From an uncultured Bacteroidota bacterium (GTDB lineage: Bacteria > Bacteroidota > Bacteroidia > Flavobacteriales > BACL11), in contig CABXPN010000001.1 of the NCBI GenBank assembly GCA_902514225.1, positions 1-64,000 of the forward strand: a stretch of 64,000 nt of DNA. The letters run 5' to 3'. The notes below the pieces were generated by a model. The model was not told where the DNA came from. It saw nothing but the letters and a program-made list of their open reading frames with translations, and did not search any database. The position numbers and the translations under genes are program-made. Shown piece by piece: positions 17,727 through 25,326 of this stretch. Every line of letters starts with the position of its first letter. The first letter of the stretch is position 1.

Positions 17727-17922
17727 AGTTATTACTTCAACTAATCCTAATTTGATTGATTTACTTGTACAATTATTAAAAGAACAAAACATTAATTCGG
17801 TAGCAATAAACAAGAAAGATTCCTCATATACTATTTTCGGAAATATTGAATTATATGTCAATGATACTGATGTGGAAGAAGCTACTAAAATAATAAATAC
17901 ATACAATGAACGAAACTCTTAA
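17707..17922 (+). CDS. DUF2007-family small protein
   Basis: A 71-residue protein of unknown role ('putative signal transducing protein' family). It has a short beta-alpha-beta layout: [20 protein letters not shown] (strand and helix), then VAINKKDSSYTIFGNIELYV and a closing helix (DVEEATKIINTY). It overlaps ftsH by 20 bp and cdsA by 17 bp, so translation is probably coupled. Confidence 0.75.
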   Translation: MEKNWSKVITSTNPNLIDLLVQLLKEQNINSVAINKKDSSYTIFGNIELYVNDTDVEEATKIINTYNERNS

Positions 17923-18511
17923 AAGAGCTCTTTCTGGTGCGGTATATGTTGCTATTATGTGGTTCGGAGCTTCTTATTCTTATTCATCAAAAGTTATCTT
18001 GTTTTCGATCATTACAGTAATCTCTACTTACGAAATGTGGAAACTAAGAAAAGGTAAAAAGATAACCTTCCACTATTTTTATGTTTTAGCATTGATGACT
18101 GCTTTTTTCTTAGAATCAGAAACACTTCTTTTTATATTTATCCTTACCTGGACTTTTGATACTTTTGCTTACCTTTTTGGAGTGAAATTCGGAAAACATA
18201 AAATAATGCCATCTATTTCTCCTAAAAAATCATGGGAAGGATTTGCTGGAGGATATTTTTTGACATTAATTGCAGCTTATATAACATCAAAATATTTTTC
18301 AGAAATTGATTTTCAGTTTGCAATTATAACAGCTCTAATTCTTCCATTTACAGCAACTTTAGGAGATTTTATCGCATCTCATTTTAAACGACAAGCAGGA
18401 GTAAAAGATTCTGGTAATTTTATTCCAGGACATGGAGGAATGCTAGACAGAATAGATGCATTTATGATTACAATCCCTGTACTTTATATTTTAACAAGAT
18501 TATTAAAATGA
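17906..18511 (+). CDS. cdsA: Phosphatidate cytidylyltransferase, unusually short
   Basis: Makes CDP-diacylglycerol for phospholipid synthesis at the inner membrane. The signature is complete: ISPKKSWEGFAGGYF, and near the C-terminus KRQAGVKDSGNFIPGHGG followed by MLDRIDAFM, with the catalytic aspartates. At 201 residues it is about 60 shorter than usual. The N-terminus (MNETLKRALSGAVYVAIMW) and C-terminus both look complete, so the missing part seems to be internal, two or three membrane helices between the first helices and the WTFDTFAYLFG segment. Followed by psd with a 4-bp overlap (ATGA). Confidence 0.9.
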   Translation: MNETLKRALSGAVYVAIMWFGASYSYSSKVILFSIITVISTYEMWKLRKGKKITFHYFYVLALMTAFFLESETLLFIFILTWTFDTFAYLFGVKFGKHKIMPSISPKKSWEGFAGGYFLTLIAAYITSKYFSEIDFQFAIITALILPFTATLGDFIASHFKRQAGVKDSGNFIPGHGGMLDRIDAFMITIPVLYILTRLLK

Positions 18512-19155
18512 CACTACACAAAGAAGGTTATAAAATACTAAGAAACGAAATTATAATTTTTGCTATTTTAAATTATCTGGCATATTATTATATACCTGGA
18601 TATTTTGTATATCTCATTACTGCACTTAGTTCATTCTTTTTTATTATGTCGGTATATTTTTTCAGGTTACCTAACAGAAAATTAGAAAGGAAAGAGGGAG
18701 TGGTTTATTCACCATGTGATGGAAAAGTAGTTGTAATTGAAGAAATTACTGAAACTGAGTATTACAAGGATAAAAGAATGCAAGTGAGTATTTTTATGTC
18801 TCCTTTAAATGTACATAATCAATTGTATCCAATTTCTGGGGAGGTGGAATACACAAAATACCATCCAGGAAAATATTTGGTTGCTTGGCATCCTAAATCA
18901 TCTATCTTAAACGAAAGAAGTACTGTGGTAGTAAAGAATGAAAAAATAACGGTTCTTTTCCGACAAATTGCTGGTGCGGTAGCAAGACGAATTGTTACTT
19001 ATGCTAAAAAGGGGGATATTGCTACTTCTTCAGATGAATATGGGTTTATTAAATTCGGATCAAGAGTTGATGTGTTTTTACCTGTAGGAACAAAGATAAA
19101 TATAAAGATGAATGAAGTAGTAAAAGCAGGACAATCTATTATTGCTACTTATTGA
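18508..19155 (+). CDS. psd: Phosphatidylserine decarboxylase proenzyme (short form)
   Basis: Converts phosphatidylserine to phosphatidylethanolamine, acting after CdsA in the same pathway. The 215 residues correspond to the short (PSD-A) type. Two N-terminal membrane segments (about 12-50) are followed by YSPCDGKVVVIEE, MSPLNVHNQLYPISG, HPGKYLVAWHPKS, and IAGAVARRIV. The self-cleavage site that makes the pyruvoyl group is the Gly-Ser in FIKFGSRVDVFLP. The ATGA overlap with cdsA indicates coupling. Last gene of the operon. Confidence 0.93.
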   Translation: MTLHKEGYKILRNEIIIFAILNYLAYYYIPGYFVYLITALSSFFFIMSVYFFRLPNRKLERKEGVVYSPCDGKVVVIEEITETEYYKDKRMQVSIFMSPLNVHNQLYPISGEVEYTKYHPGKYLVAWHPKSSILNERSTVVVKNEKITVLFRQIAGAVARRIVTYAKKGDIATSSDEYGFIKFGSRVDVFLPVGTKINIKMNEVVKAGQSIIATY

Positions 19156-19179
19156 TATTCAATATATCTGAATATTTTG

Positions 19180-19187
19180 TATATTTG
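19180..19187 (+). promoter_or_regulatory. -7 box of the Cys-rich repeat protein gene
   Basis: TATATTTG, with a leader of about 30 nt before the ATG at 19222. The nearest upstream TTG (19152-19154) is too far (25 nt) to be a convincing -33 element. Confidence 0.5.
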
Positions 19188-19221
19188 TCGGAATTTTAAT
19201 AAACAATCAATCTAAAAAACA

Positions 19222-19644
19222 ATGAAAAAATTATCAATCGTATTATTAGCATTCCTTTTTATAGGATTAACTAATGTAACAGCTCAAACTACAGAAAAAA
19301 CTATTACTGAAGAAGTAAAAGAAGAGAAGAAGTGTTGTTCTAAATCAGAAAAAGCATCTTGTTCAAAGTCAAAATCAAAATGTTCTTCTGAAGAAAAAGC
19401 TGCTTGTTCTAAAGATAAATCAAAATGCAGTAAAGGAAAAGAGAAAAAAGAATGTTGTTCTAAAACAGACAAAACTGATAAATCTTCATGCTCAAAGTCG
19501 AAATCAAAATGTTCTTCTAAAGAGAAATCATCTTGTTCTAAAAACAAATCTAAGTGTTCTTCTGAAGAAAAAGCTGCTTGTTCTAAAGATAAATCAAAAT
19601 GCAGTAAAGGGAAAGAGAAAAAAGAATGTTGTTCTAAGAAATAA
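19222..19644 (+). CDS. Secreted Cys/Lys/Ser-rich repeat protein
   Basis: I do not recognise this as a named family. 140 residues: a clear signal peptide (MKKLSIVLLAFLFIGLTNVTAQ), a short acidic spacer, then about 100 residues built almost only of Lys, Ser, Cys and Glu. Sixteen cysteines occur as CC pairs and single C at about 7-8-residue intervals (CSKSKSKCSSEEKAACSKDK...). The region is an internal duplication of about 58 residues. An export signal with regularly spaced cysteines in a basic chain suggests metal binding or disulfide cross-linking in the envelope, but this is inference. It has its own -7 box and strong terminator. The opposite-strand frame across it is a low-complexity shadow. 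Confidence 0.75.
   Translation: MKKLSIVLLAFLFIGLTNVTAQTTEKTITEEVKEEKKCCSKSEKASCSKSKSKCSSEEKAACSKDKSKCSKGKEKKECCSKTDKTDKSSCSKSKSKCSSKEKSSCSKNKSKCSSEEKAACSKDKSKCSKGKEKKECCSKK
19381..19637 (+). repeat. 83-bp direct repeat within the Cys-rich gene
   Basis: The segments 19381-19463 and 19555-19637 are identical except for one base, offset by 174 bp (58 codons). The sequence between them is a more diverged copy of the preceding part. The near-identity suggests recent duplication or continuing slippage/recombination. Confidence 0.9.
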
Positions 19645-19665
19645 AAGAACTTTTTTAATATTATT

Positions 19666-19693
19666 AAAGCCACTTAATTGTGGCTTTTTTTTT
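19666..19693 (+). terminator. Rho-independent terminator after the Cys-rich gene
   Basis: AAAGCCAC (19666-19673) pairs with GTGGCTTT (19680-19687) around a TTAATT loop, followed by T to 19693. It ends 12 bp before the next start codon. Confidence 0.88.
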
Positions 19694-19705
19694 ACACAAA
19701 CAACT

Positions 19706-20347
19706 ATGGAATTTTTACCAGAAAATATAGAAAACTATTCAGTAAATCATACTGAGAAAGAACCAAAATTATTAGCCGAACTAAACAGAGAAACTTGGGC
19801 AAAAGTAATGATGCCAAGAATGTTATCAGGTCATCTGCAAGGGAGATTGCTGAGTATGTTTTCAAAGATGTTGCAGCCAAAAAGAATTATTGAAATAGGG
19901 ACTTACACTGGTTATTCTGCACTTTGCTTGGCAGAAGGATTACAGAAAAACGGAACTCTACATACAATTGATGTAAATGAAGAATATACATCAGTTGCAA
20001 AAAGGTATTTTGACAAATCAGGATACAAAAACAATATAGTTCAGCAGATAGGAAATGCTATTGATTTGATTCCTAGTTTTTCAGATAAATTTCAGTTAGC
20101 CTTTATAGATGCCGACAAAGAAAATTATTCAAATTATTTTGATTTACTAATAGACAAAATGGATATTGGAGGATATATAATTGCAGATAATGTTTTATGG
20201 AGTGGAAAGGTTACAAATGATGAAAAGGATGAAGAAACTAAAGCCTTGGATCAGTACAATAAAAAAAATTTAGAAGACAAAAGAGTAGAAACGATACTTT
20301 TACCAATTAGAGATGGACTTATGATCTCGAGAAAAATTTCTGACTAA
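19706..20347 (+). CDS. Class I SAM-dependent O-methyltransferase
   Basis: 213 residues of the caffeoyl-CoA/catechol O-methyltransferase-like family (Methyltransf_3). SAM-binding motif I is IIEIGTYTGYSALCLAEGL. The acidic motif GTLHTIDVNEEY follows, then LAFIDADKENYSNYFDLL (metal-binding Asp region) and IIADNVLWSGKV, typical of cation-dependent members. The acceptor substrate is unknown. No obvious -7 box lies between the upstream terminator and this ATG, so the promoter may overlap the terminator region. Confidence 0.9.
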   Translation: MEFLPENIENYSVNHTEKEPKLLAELNRETWAKVMMPRMLSGHLQGRLLSMFSKMLQPKRIIEIGTYTGYSALCLAEGLQKNGTLHTIDVNEEYTSVAKRYFDKSGYKNNIVQQIGNAIDLIPSFSDKFQLAFIDADKENYSNYFDLLIDKMDIGGYIIADNVLWSGKVTNDEKDEETKALDQYNKKNLEDKRVETILLPIRDGLMISRKISD

Positions 20348-20384
20348 TATATTATTTGGCATGTTATCATCTTAATTAAAGGTA

Positions 20385-20392
20385 TATTTTTG
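20385..20392 (+). promoter_or_regulatory. -7 box of the proline dehydrogenase gene
   Basis: TATTTTTG, 16 nt before the GTG start at 20409. A TTTG at 20355-20358 lies 26 nt upstream, rather far for a -33 element. Confidence 0.45.
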
Positions 20393-20408
20393 CAAAAACA
20401 AAAAACAA

Positions 20409-21575
20409 GTGCATAAATTTGAAAATATTAAAGTAGCTTTTTCTGATAAATCTGATAAAGATTTAAATAGAGCCTACCTCCTATTCAAAACAATTAGTAG
20501 TCCATTTATTTCAAAAACATTAACTGCATTTGTAAAAGTTGCTATATGGCTCAGATTACCAATTAATCCCATTATCAGAGCTACAGTTTACAAACATTTT
20601 TGCGGAGGAACAACAATTGAAAACAGTCAAGAAACAATTGATAAACTTTGGGAATCTAATATAGGAACAATTCTTGATTTTTCTGCAGAAGGAAAAGAAT
20701 CTGAAGTAGATTTTAATAGAGCAATGAAGGAAACTATTTCTTCTATTAAAAAAGCTAAAGAAGAAAGTAGTATTCCTTTTTCTGTGTTTAAACCTACCGG
20801 ACTTACAAAGTTTTCTCTATTGGAGAAACTAAGTGAGAATAAAGATTTAAATGAAAATGAGAAAATAGAAAATCTTAATTTCAGAAATAGAATTGAAAAA
20901 ATATGCAAAACATCATCAGAAAATAAAGTCCCACTTTTTATTGATGCTGAAGAAAGTTGGATACAAAATGCAATAGATGATATTGCAAAAGAAATGATGG
21001 AGAAATACAACAAAAAAGAATCTTGGATTTTTAACACCTTACAACTATACCGAAATGATAGAGTAGATTATCTGAAGTTCTTATTAAAAGACGGGAAAGA
21101 AAAAGGTTATTTTATTGGATTAAAACTAGTTAGAGGGGCATACCACGAACAGGAGATAGAAAGAGCAAATGAAAAAGGATATCCTTGTCCGGTACATACC
21201 ATAAAAGAAAACACAGACAAAGATTATAATACTGCACTAACAATTTGTATTGAAAACATAGATATTATCTCGGTTTGTGCAGGAACACACAATGAAGACA
21301 GTTCGGAGTTGTTAATACAACTTTTAGAAAAACACAACATATCCAAAGATGACAAAAGAGTATATTTTTCTCAGCTATTAGGAATGAGTGACCATATTAG
21401 TTATAATGCAGCAAAAGAAGGTTTTAATGTTGTAAAGTATGTTCCTTACGGACCGGTAAAAGATGTTCTTCCTTACCTTATAAGACGTGCAGAAGAGAAC
21501 ACTTCTATTGCAGGGCAAATGGGGAGAGAACTTACTAATATTATTGAAGAGAAAAAGAGAAGAAGAAAATCATAA
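20409..21575 (+). CDS. Proline dehydrogenase
   Basis: FAD-dependent oxidation of proline to pyrroline-5-carboxylate; stand-alone (monofunctional) type of 388 residues. Recognisable features: FCGGTTIENSQETIDKLWE near the N-terminus, DAEESWIQNAIDDIA, YRNDRVDYLKFLL, GLKLVRGAYHEQEIERA, CAGTHNEDSSELL, and the C-terminal YVPYGPVKDVLPYLIRRAEE (substrate-binding arginines). The start is GTG at 20409; the N-terminus HKFENIKVAFSDKSDKDL is typical for flavobacterial members. It ends convergently with argS with no gap. Confidence 0.93.
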   Translation: MHKFENIKVAFSDKSDKDLNRAYLLFKTISSPFISKTLTAFVKVAIWLRLPINPIIRATVYKHFCGGTTIENSQETIDKLWESNIGTILDFSAEGKESEVDFNRAMKETISSIKKAKEESSIPFSVFKPTGLTKFSLLEKLSENKDLNENEKIENLNFRNRIEKICKTSSENKVPLFIDAEESWIQNAIDDIAKEMMEKYNKKESWIFNTLQLYRNDRVDYLKFLLKDGKEKGYFIGLKLVRGAYHEQEIERANEKGYPCPVHTIKENTDKDYNTALTICIENIDIISVCAGTHNEDSSELLIQLLEKHNISKDDKRVYFSQLLGMSDHISYNAAKEGFNVVKYVPYGPVKDVLPYLIRRAEENTSIAGQMGRELTNIIEEKKRRRKS

Positions 21576-23342
21576 CTACATCTGATTTGGAACCTCAACT
21601 CCTAAAAGTTTCATAGCGTTTTTTACAACTTCTGATATTTTAAACGAAAGAGAAACTCTAAACATTTTTATCTCCTCATTTTCCTCACCTAAAATAGTTG
21701 TATTCTGATAATAAGAATTATATTCTTTTACCAAATCATAAGTATAATTTGCAATTAAGGCAGGGCTATAATTTGTAGCCGCCTCCTGAATTACATTCGG
21801 GAAGTCTAAAATTTGTTTTATCAAAGTTTGTTCTTCCTTATTTATTTCTACAAATTTAATATCTGATATTTCAGAATTATATTTTACAATAAGCGACTGA
21901 ATTCTGGCAAAAGTATATTGTATAAATGGTCCTGTATTTCCGTTAAAATCAATAGATTCTTTCGGGTCAAACATCATTCGTTTTTTCGGGTCTACTTTTA
22001 ACATAAAGTATTTAAGAGCTCCCAAACCAACTATTTCATAAAGCTCATCTGCCTGTTTTTCTGACATACCTTCTAACTTCCCTAAATCCTTTGCAATCGA
22101 TTTTGAAGTTTGCACCATTTCTTGCATCAAATCATCTGCATCTACCACCGTTCCTTCTCTGGATTTCATTTTTCCAGTAGGTAAATCAACCATTCCGTAC
22201 GAAAGGTGATAACAACTTTTTGCCCAATCATATCCTAGTTTATCAAGTATTAAAAATAAAACTTTAAAATGATAATCTTGCTCGTTCCCTACCGTATAAG
22301 CCATATTAGAAAATCCGAAATCTTCATGTCGTTGTATGGCCGTTCCAATATCCTGAGTCATATAAACTGCAGTTCCATCCGAACGCAAAATAATCTTTTC
22401 ATCTAATCCCTCTCCTGATAAATCAATCCAAACTGAACCATCTTCTTTTTTAAAGAATACTTTCTTCTCTAATCCTATTTCAACAACTTTTTTTCCAAGT
22501 AAATAGGTGTTACTTTCGTAATAGTTTTTATCAAAATCTACACCCAATCTTTTGTGAGTCACATCAAAACCAGAATAAACCCAATCGTTCATTTTTTGCC
22601 AAAGTGAGATAACTTCTTCATCTTTATCTTCCCACTTTATTAGCATTTGTTGTGCCTTTTTAAAGATAGGAGATTCCTTTTCAGCTTGTTTTTGTTCCAT
22701 GCCAGAAGAAACTAATTCTGCAATTTCTTCTTTGTAATGCTTGTCAAACTCTACATAATATTTTCCTACCAGATGATCTCCTTTAATGCCTGAAGATTTT
22801 GGAGTTTCTCCGTTTCCGAAATCCTGCCAAGCTACCATTGATTTACAAATATGGATTCCCCTATCGTTTATAATCTGAACCTTTTTTACATTTTTACCAG
22901 AAGCCTTAATAATTTCTGCAACCGAATACCCTAAAAGATTATTTCTGATATGTCCTAAATGTAAAGGTTTGTTAGTGTTTGGGGAACAATATTCCACTAA
23001 ATATGTGGGAGCGTCTTCCTGAACTTCAACAATTCCATAATTTGTAGTTTTATAAGCAGACAGAAACTGATTAAACCAAAATTCAGGGGGAATACTTAAA
23101 TTCAAGAACCCTTTTACTACATTAAAATTAGAAACTTCAGATACTTTCTCTTTTAAGTAAGCACCTATCTCTTCTGCAGTTTGTTCTGGTCCTTTTTTTG
23201 ATATTCTTAATAAAGGAAAAACAACCAAAGTAATATCTCCATCAAATTCTTTTCTAGTTTTCTGAAACTGAATATTTCCTTTTTCAGAATATAAATCTGA
23301 TAAACATCTTTCTATTTCAGTATGTAAAATTTGTTCTATCAT
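21576..23342 (-). CDS. argS: Arginine--tRNA ligase
   Basis: Class I aminoacyl-tRNA synthetase, 589 residues from the chosen start. Features: an N-terminal tRNA D-loop-recognition domain, YCSPNTNKPLHLGHIRNN containing the HIGH-type motif, a KMSKS-equivalent GKMKSREGTVVDADDL, and an anticodon-binding domain ending FKISEVVKNAMKLLGVEV. The frame extends to 23381, but the ATG at 23342 gives the family N-terminus MIEQILHTEIERC and overlaps the upstream stop as TAATG. It is therefore translated as the last gene of an arginine-related operon. Confidence 0.96.
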   Translation of the reverse strand: MIEQILHTEIERCLSDLYSEKGNIQFQKTRKEFDGDITLVVFPLLRISKKGPEQTAEEIGAYLKEKVSEVSNFNVVKGFLNLSIPPEFWFNQFLSAYKTTNYGIVEVQEDAPTYLVEYCSPNTNKPLHLGHIRNNLLGYSVAEIIKASGKNVKKVQIINDRGIHICKSMVAWQDFGNGETPKSSGIKGDHLVGKYYVEFDKHYKEEIAELVSSGMEQKQAEKESPIFKKAQQMLIKWEDKDEEVISLWQKMNDWVYSGFDVTHKRLGVDFDKNYYESNTYLLGKKVVEIGLEKKVFFKKEDGSVWIDLSGEGLDEKIILRSDGTAVYMTQDIGTAIQRHEDFGFSNMAYTVGNEQDYHFKVLFLILDKLGYDWAKSCYHLSYGMVDLPTGKMKSREGTVVDADDLMQEMVQTSKSIAKDLGKLEGMSEKQADELYEIVGLGALKYFMLKVDPKKRMMFDPKESIDFNGNTGPFIQYTFARIQSLIVKYNSEISDIKFVEINKEEQTLIKQILDFPNVIQEAATNYSPALIANYTYDLVKEYNSYYQNTTILGEENEEIKMFRVSLSFKISEVVKNAMKLLGVEVPNQM

Positions 23343-24277
23343 TATTTTTGTATTGGTAAAAACACTTCCGCTATCATACACCTTGCACTACCACCACCGC
23401 AAGCTTCTATAGTGTCTAACGAACTAGATATAATCGGATTATATTTTTCTATTCTTTCTATCTGAATTTCTGTTAGACTGTCATAAGCAGATTTCGACAT
23501 AACCAAATATTTTTCATCTCCCATTAGTTGTAACATATTTCCTGCAAACCTATGTTTCTGATCTTCAGTTATTTCAATTATTTCCTTTCCACTTCCTTCT
23601 AATGAACTTTTAAGCCATCTTCTTTCATCAGAATCGTCAACTGTATCTAAACAAACAATTGCATATTTATCTGCCACACACATCATAACATTTGTATGGT
23701 AAATTTCCATTCTTTCTCCTTCTACATCCTGATTTGCAGCAAAACAAACCGGAGTGTATCCAAAAACATCACACCATTGCAAAACTGCTTGCTCATCCGT
23801 ACGGACAGAAATAGCAGCATAACAAATCTTGTTTTCTCTATCCAAAACCATGCTTCCTGTTCCTTCTAAAAACTTATCGTGGTTTTCAAATTCAGTAAAA
23901 TCTTTCAGATAATTTATTTCAAAATTATAGTCATCAACCAAAATATCAAAAATATCTTCTCTCCTCTCATCTCTCCTATTTTCAGCACACATTGGGTATA
24001 AGGAAATATTTCCACTTTCATGAAAAGAAACCCAATTATTTGGGAAAATAGAATCAGGTGTGTCTGGAGATATTGTATCTTCTATTACTATAATATTTAC
24101 ACCTTTCTCTTTTAATATATTTACAAAATCAGTAAATTCAGAAAGAGCATTTTCCTGTGTTTGTTCTGGAGTTAAGTTATCTAAAACCTTTTGATAATAA
24201 TTATTTACAGATGTTTGTTCGTTGTATCTGAACGCAACTGGCTTAATCATCATTATATTATTTGTAATCTGTTTCAT
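23342..24277 (-). CDS. ctlX: Citrulline hydrolase CtlX-like (amidinotransferase superfamily)
   Basis: Guanidino-group-modifying enzyme superfamily, close to CtlX, which hydrolyses citrulline to ornithine, CO2 and ammonia. From the chosen ATG (24277) it has 311 residues: IVIEDTISPDTPDSIFPNNW, LYPMCAENRRDERR, KFLEGTGSMVLDR, MEIYHTNVMMCVADKYAIVC, FAGNMLQL, and the C-terminal catalytic Cys in GGGSARCMIAEVFLP. The frame is open to 24304, but 24277 creates an ATGA overlap with the upstream stop. It sits between a DDAH-like gene and argS. Substrate specificity is inferred from family. Confidence 0.85.
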   Translation of the reverse strand: MKQITNNIMMIKPVAFRYNEQTSVNNYYQKVLDNLTPEQTQENALSEFTDFVNILKEKGVNIIVIEDTISPDTPDSIFPNNWVSFHESGNISLYPMCAENRRDERREDIFDILVDDYNFEINYLKDFTEFENHDKFLEGTGSMVLDRENKICYAAISVRTDEQAVLQWCDVFGYTPVCFAANQDVEGERMEIYHTNVMMCVADKYAIVCLDTVDDSDERRWLKSSLEGSGKEIIEITEDQKHRFAGNMLQLMGDEKYLVMSKSAYDSLTEIQIERIEKYNPIISSSLDTIEACGGGSARCMIAEVFLPIQK

Positions 24278-25188
24278 TTTCTTTTTAATGGCATTGTTGA
24301 GCATCTTAAAAGTCCTTCCATTTTTGCTGTTTCTGAGTATTGTATTTCCTCAACAACAAACCCTCTTTTTCTTAGGTTCTCATTTAATCTTGTATATCCT
24401 TTTTCTGATACAATAACTTTTTCAGAAATTGAAAAAATATTTGAATTCATATTATACATTTCCTCTTTAGTAATGAAAATAATGTTTTCTTCCGAAAACA
24501 AATTTACTAAAAAATCTATATCTTCTTCATGCTTAAAACCACCTTTATACATAATTGCACTTTCTGTTCCAATTGGTTGAAAACAACAATCCAAATGTAA
24601 AGCATTTTCTTTTGGGTCTGTATCAGATTTATTTAATTCGAACGATTTTATCTCTTTATCCGGGAAATGATCTTTTAAAAAATTTACTCCCTCTGTATTT
24701 GTCCTAGCAACTTTATATTTATCAAAATCTTCCTTTTCAGAATATCCCACAAAAATATAATTATTCCATGGCATTACATCACCACCTTCTGCTCTGGCAT
24801 TTTCTGGCATTCTGATAATTTTATCTTCATTTATATCAGAATAAATATATGAGATAGCTTCTAATTCCTTTTTTCTATCCTCAATAATATTTGGCACAAT
24901 AAGTTTATCCTCTATTGCAAAAGAAATATCTCTTACAAAAACCTGATTTAATCCCTCAATATTTTTTGGTCGTAATACTTTTACATTATATTTTTCAAGA
25001 GCTTCCAAAAACTCGTTCATCTCTTTACTGATGTCTTTTTGCAAAGGAAATGTCCCGTTAACTACATTTTGTTTTGATTTCGGATCATAGCATTCTTCTA
25101 GTTTAGGAGCGCCTCCAAATTCATCAGGAATTCCTAATACTACAATTTCTAATTCAGAAGATTCATTATATATGTTAATATCTATCAT
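24274..25188 (-). CDS. DDAH/arginine-deiminase-like amidinohydrolase
   Basis: 304 residues of the dimethylarginine dimethylaminohydrolase family. The pentein-fold catalytic elements are visible: the substrate loop FVRDISFAIEDKL, ARAEGGDVM, the catalytic-His region ENALHLDCCFQP, YNMNSNIFS, and the C-terminal Cys in EGLLRCSTMPL. It hydrolyses the guanidino group of arginine or a methylated arginine to citrulline. The next gene encodes a citrulline hydrolase, so arginine to citrulline to ornithine is plausible. First gene of a three-gene coupled operon, with its own -7 box. Confidence 0.85.
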   Translation of the reverse strand: MIDINIYNESSELEIVVLGIPDEFGGAPKLEECYDPKSKQNVVNGTFPLQKDISKEMNEFLEALEKYNVKVLRPKNIEGLNQVFVRDISFAIEDKLIVPNIIEDRKKELEAISYIYSDINEDKIIRMPENARAEGGDVMPWNNYIFVGYSEKEDFDKYKVARTNTEGVNFLKDHFPDKEIKSFELNKSDTDPKENALHLDCCFQPIGTESAIMYKGGFKHEEDIDFLVNLFSEENIIFITKEEMYNMNSNIFSISEKVIVSEKGYTRLNENLRKRGFVVEEIQYSETAKMEGLLRCSTMPLKRK

Positions 25189-25198
25189 TATAAGATTG

Positions 25199-25206
25199 CA
25201 AACTTA
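25199..25206 (-). promoter_or_regulatory. -7 box of the DDAH-ctlX-argS operon
   Basis: TAAGTTTG on the minus strand, ending 10 nt before the ATG at 25188. No -33 element at the right distance. It would also be the nearest promoter for argS. Confidence 0.45.
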
Positions 25207-25310
25207 AGTATTTAATGTTTATATTATAAAAGAAAAAGGATTCAACTTTTATTAACAAAAGCGTGCTAATATGTAAAGTAAAGTAAAAGTAGAAATTAAG
25301 ATAGTATTTG

Positions 25311-25318
25311 TATTTTTG
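25311..25318 (+). promoter_or_regulatory. -7 box of ftsK
   Basis: TATTTTTG, 8 nt before the ATG at 25327, giving a very short leader. The rest of the 138-bp gap (25189-25326) holds nothing else I recognise. Confidence 0.45.
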
Positions 25319-25326
25319 ATGAGATT

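Noticed and set aside
19284..19673. Opposite-strand open frame over the Cys-rich gene
   Set aside because: A low-complexity Leu/Phe/Glu/Ser shadow produced by the Lys/Ser/Cys codons; no start context, and it runs through the terminator.
23343..23381. Longer argS start at 23381
   Set aside because: The extra 13 residues lie in the end of the ctlX frame and are not ArgS-like; the ATG at 23342 overlaps the ctlX stop and gives the family N-terminus.
24191..24580. 129-codon plus-strand frame across the ctlX/DDAH junction
   Set aside because: It is fully antisense to two well-supported coupled genes and has no recognisable motif.
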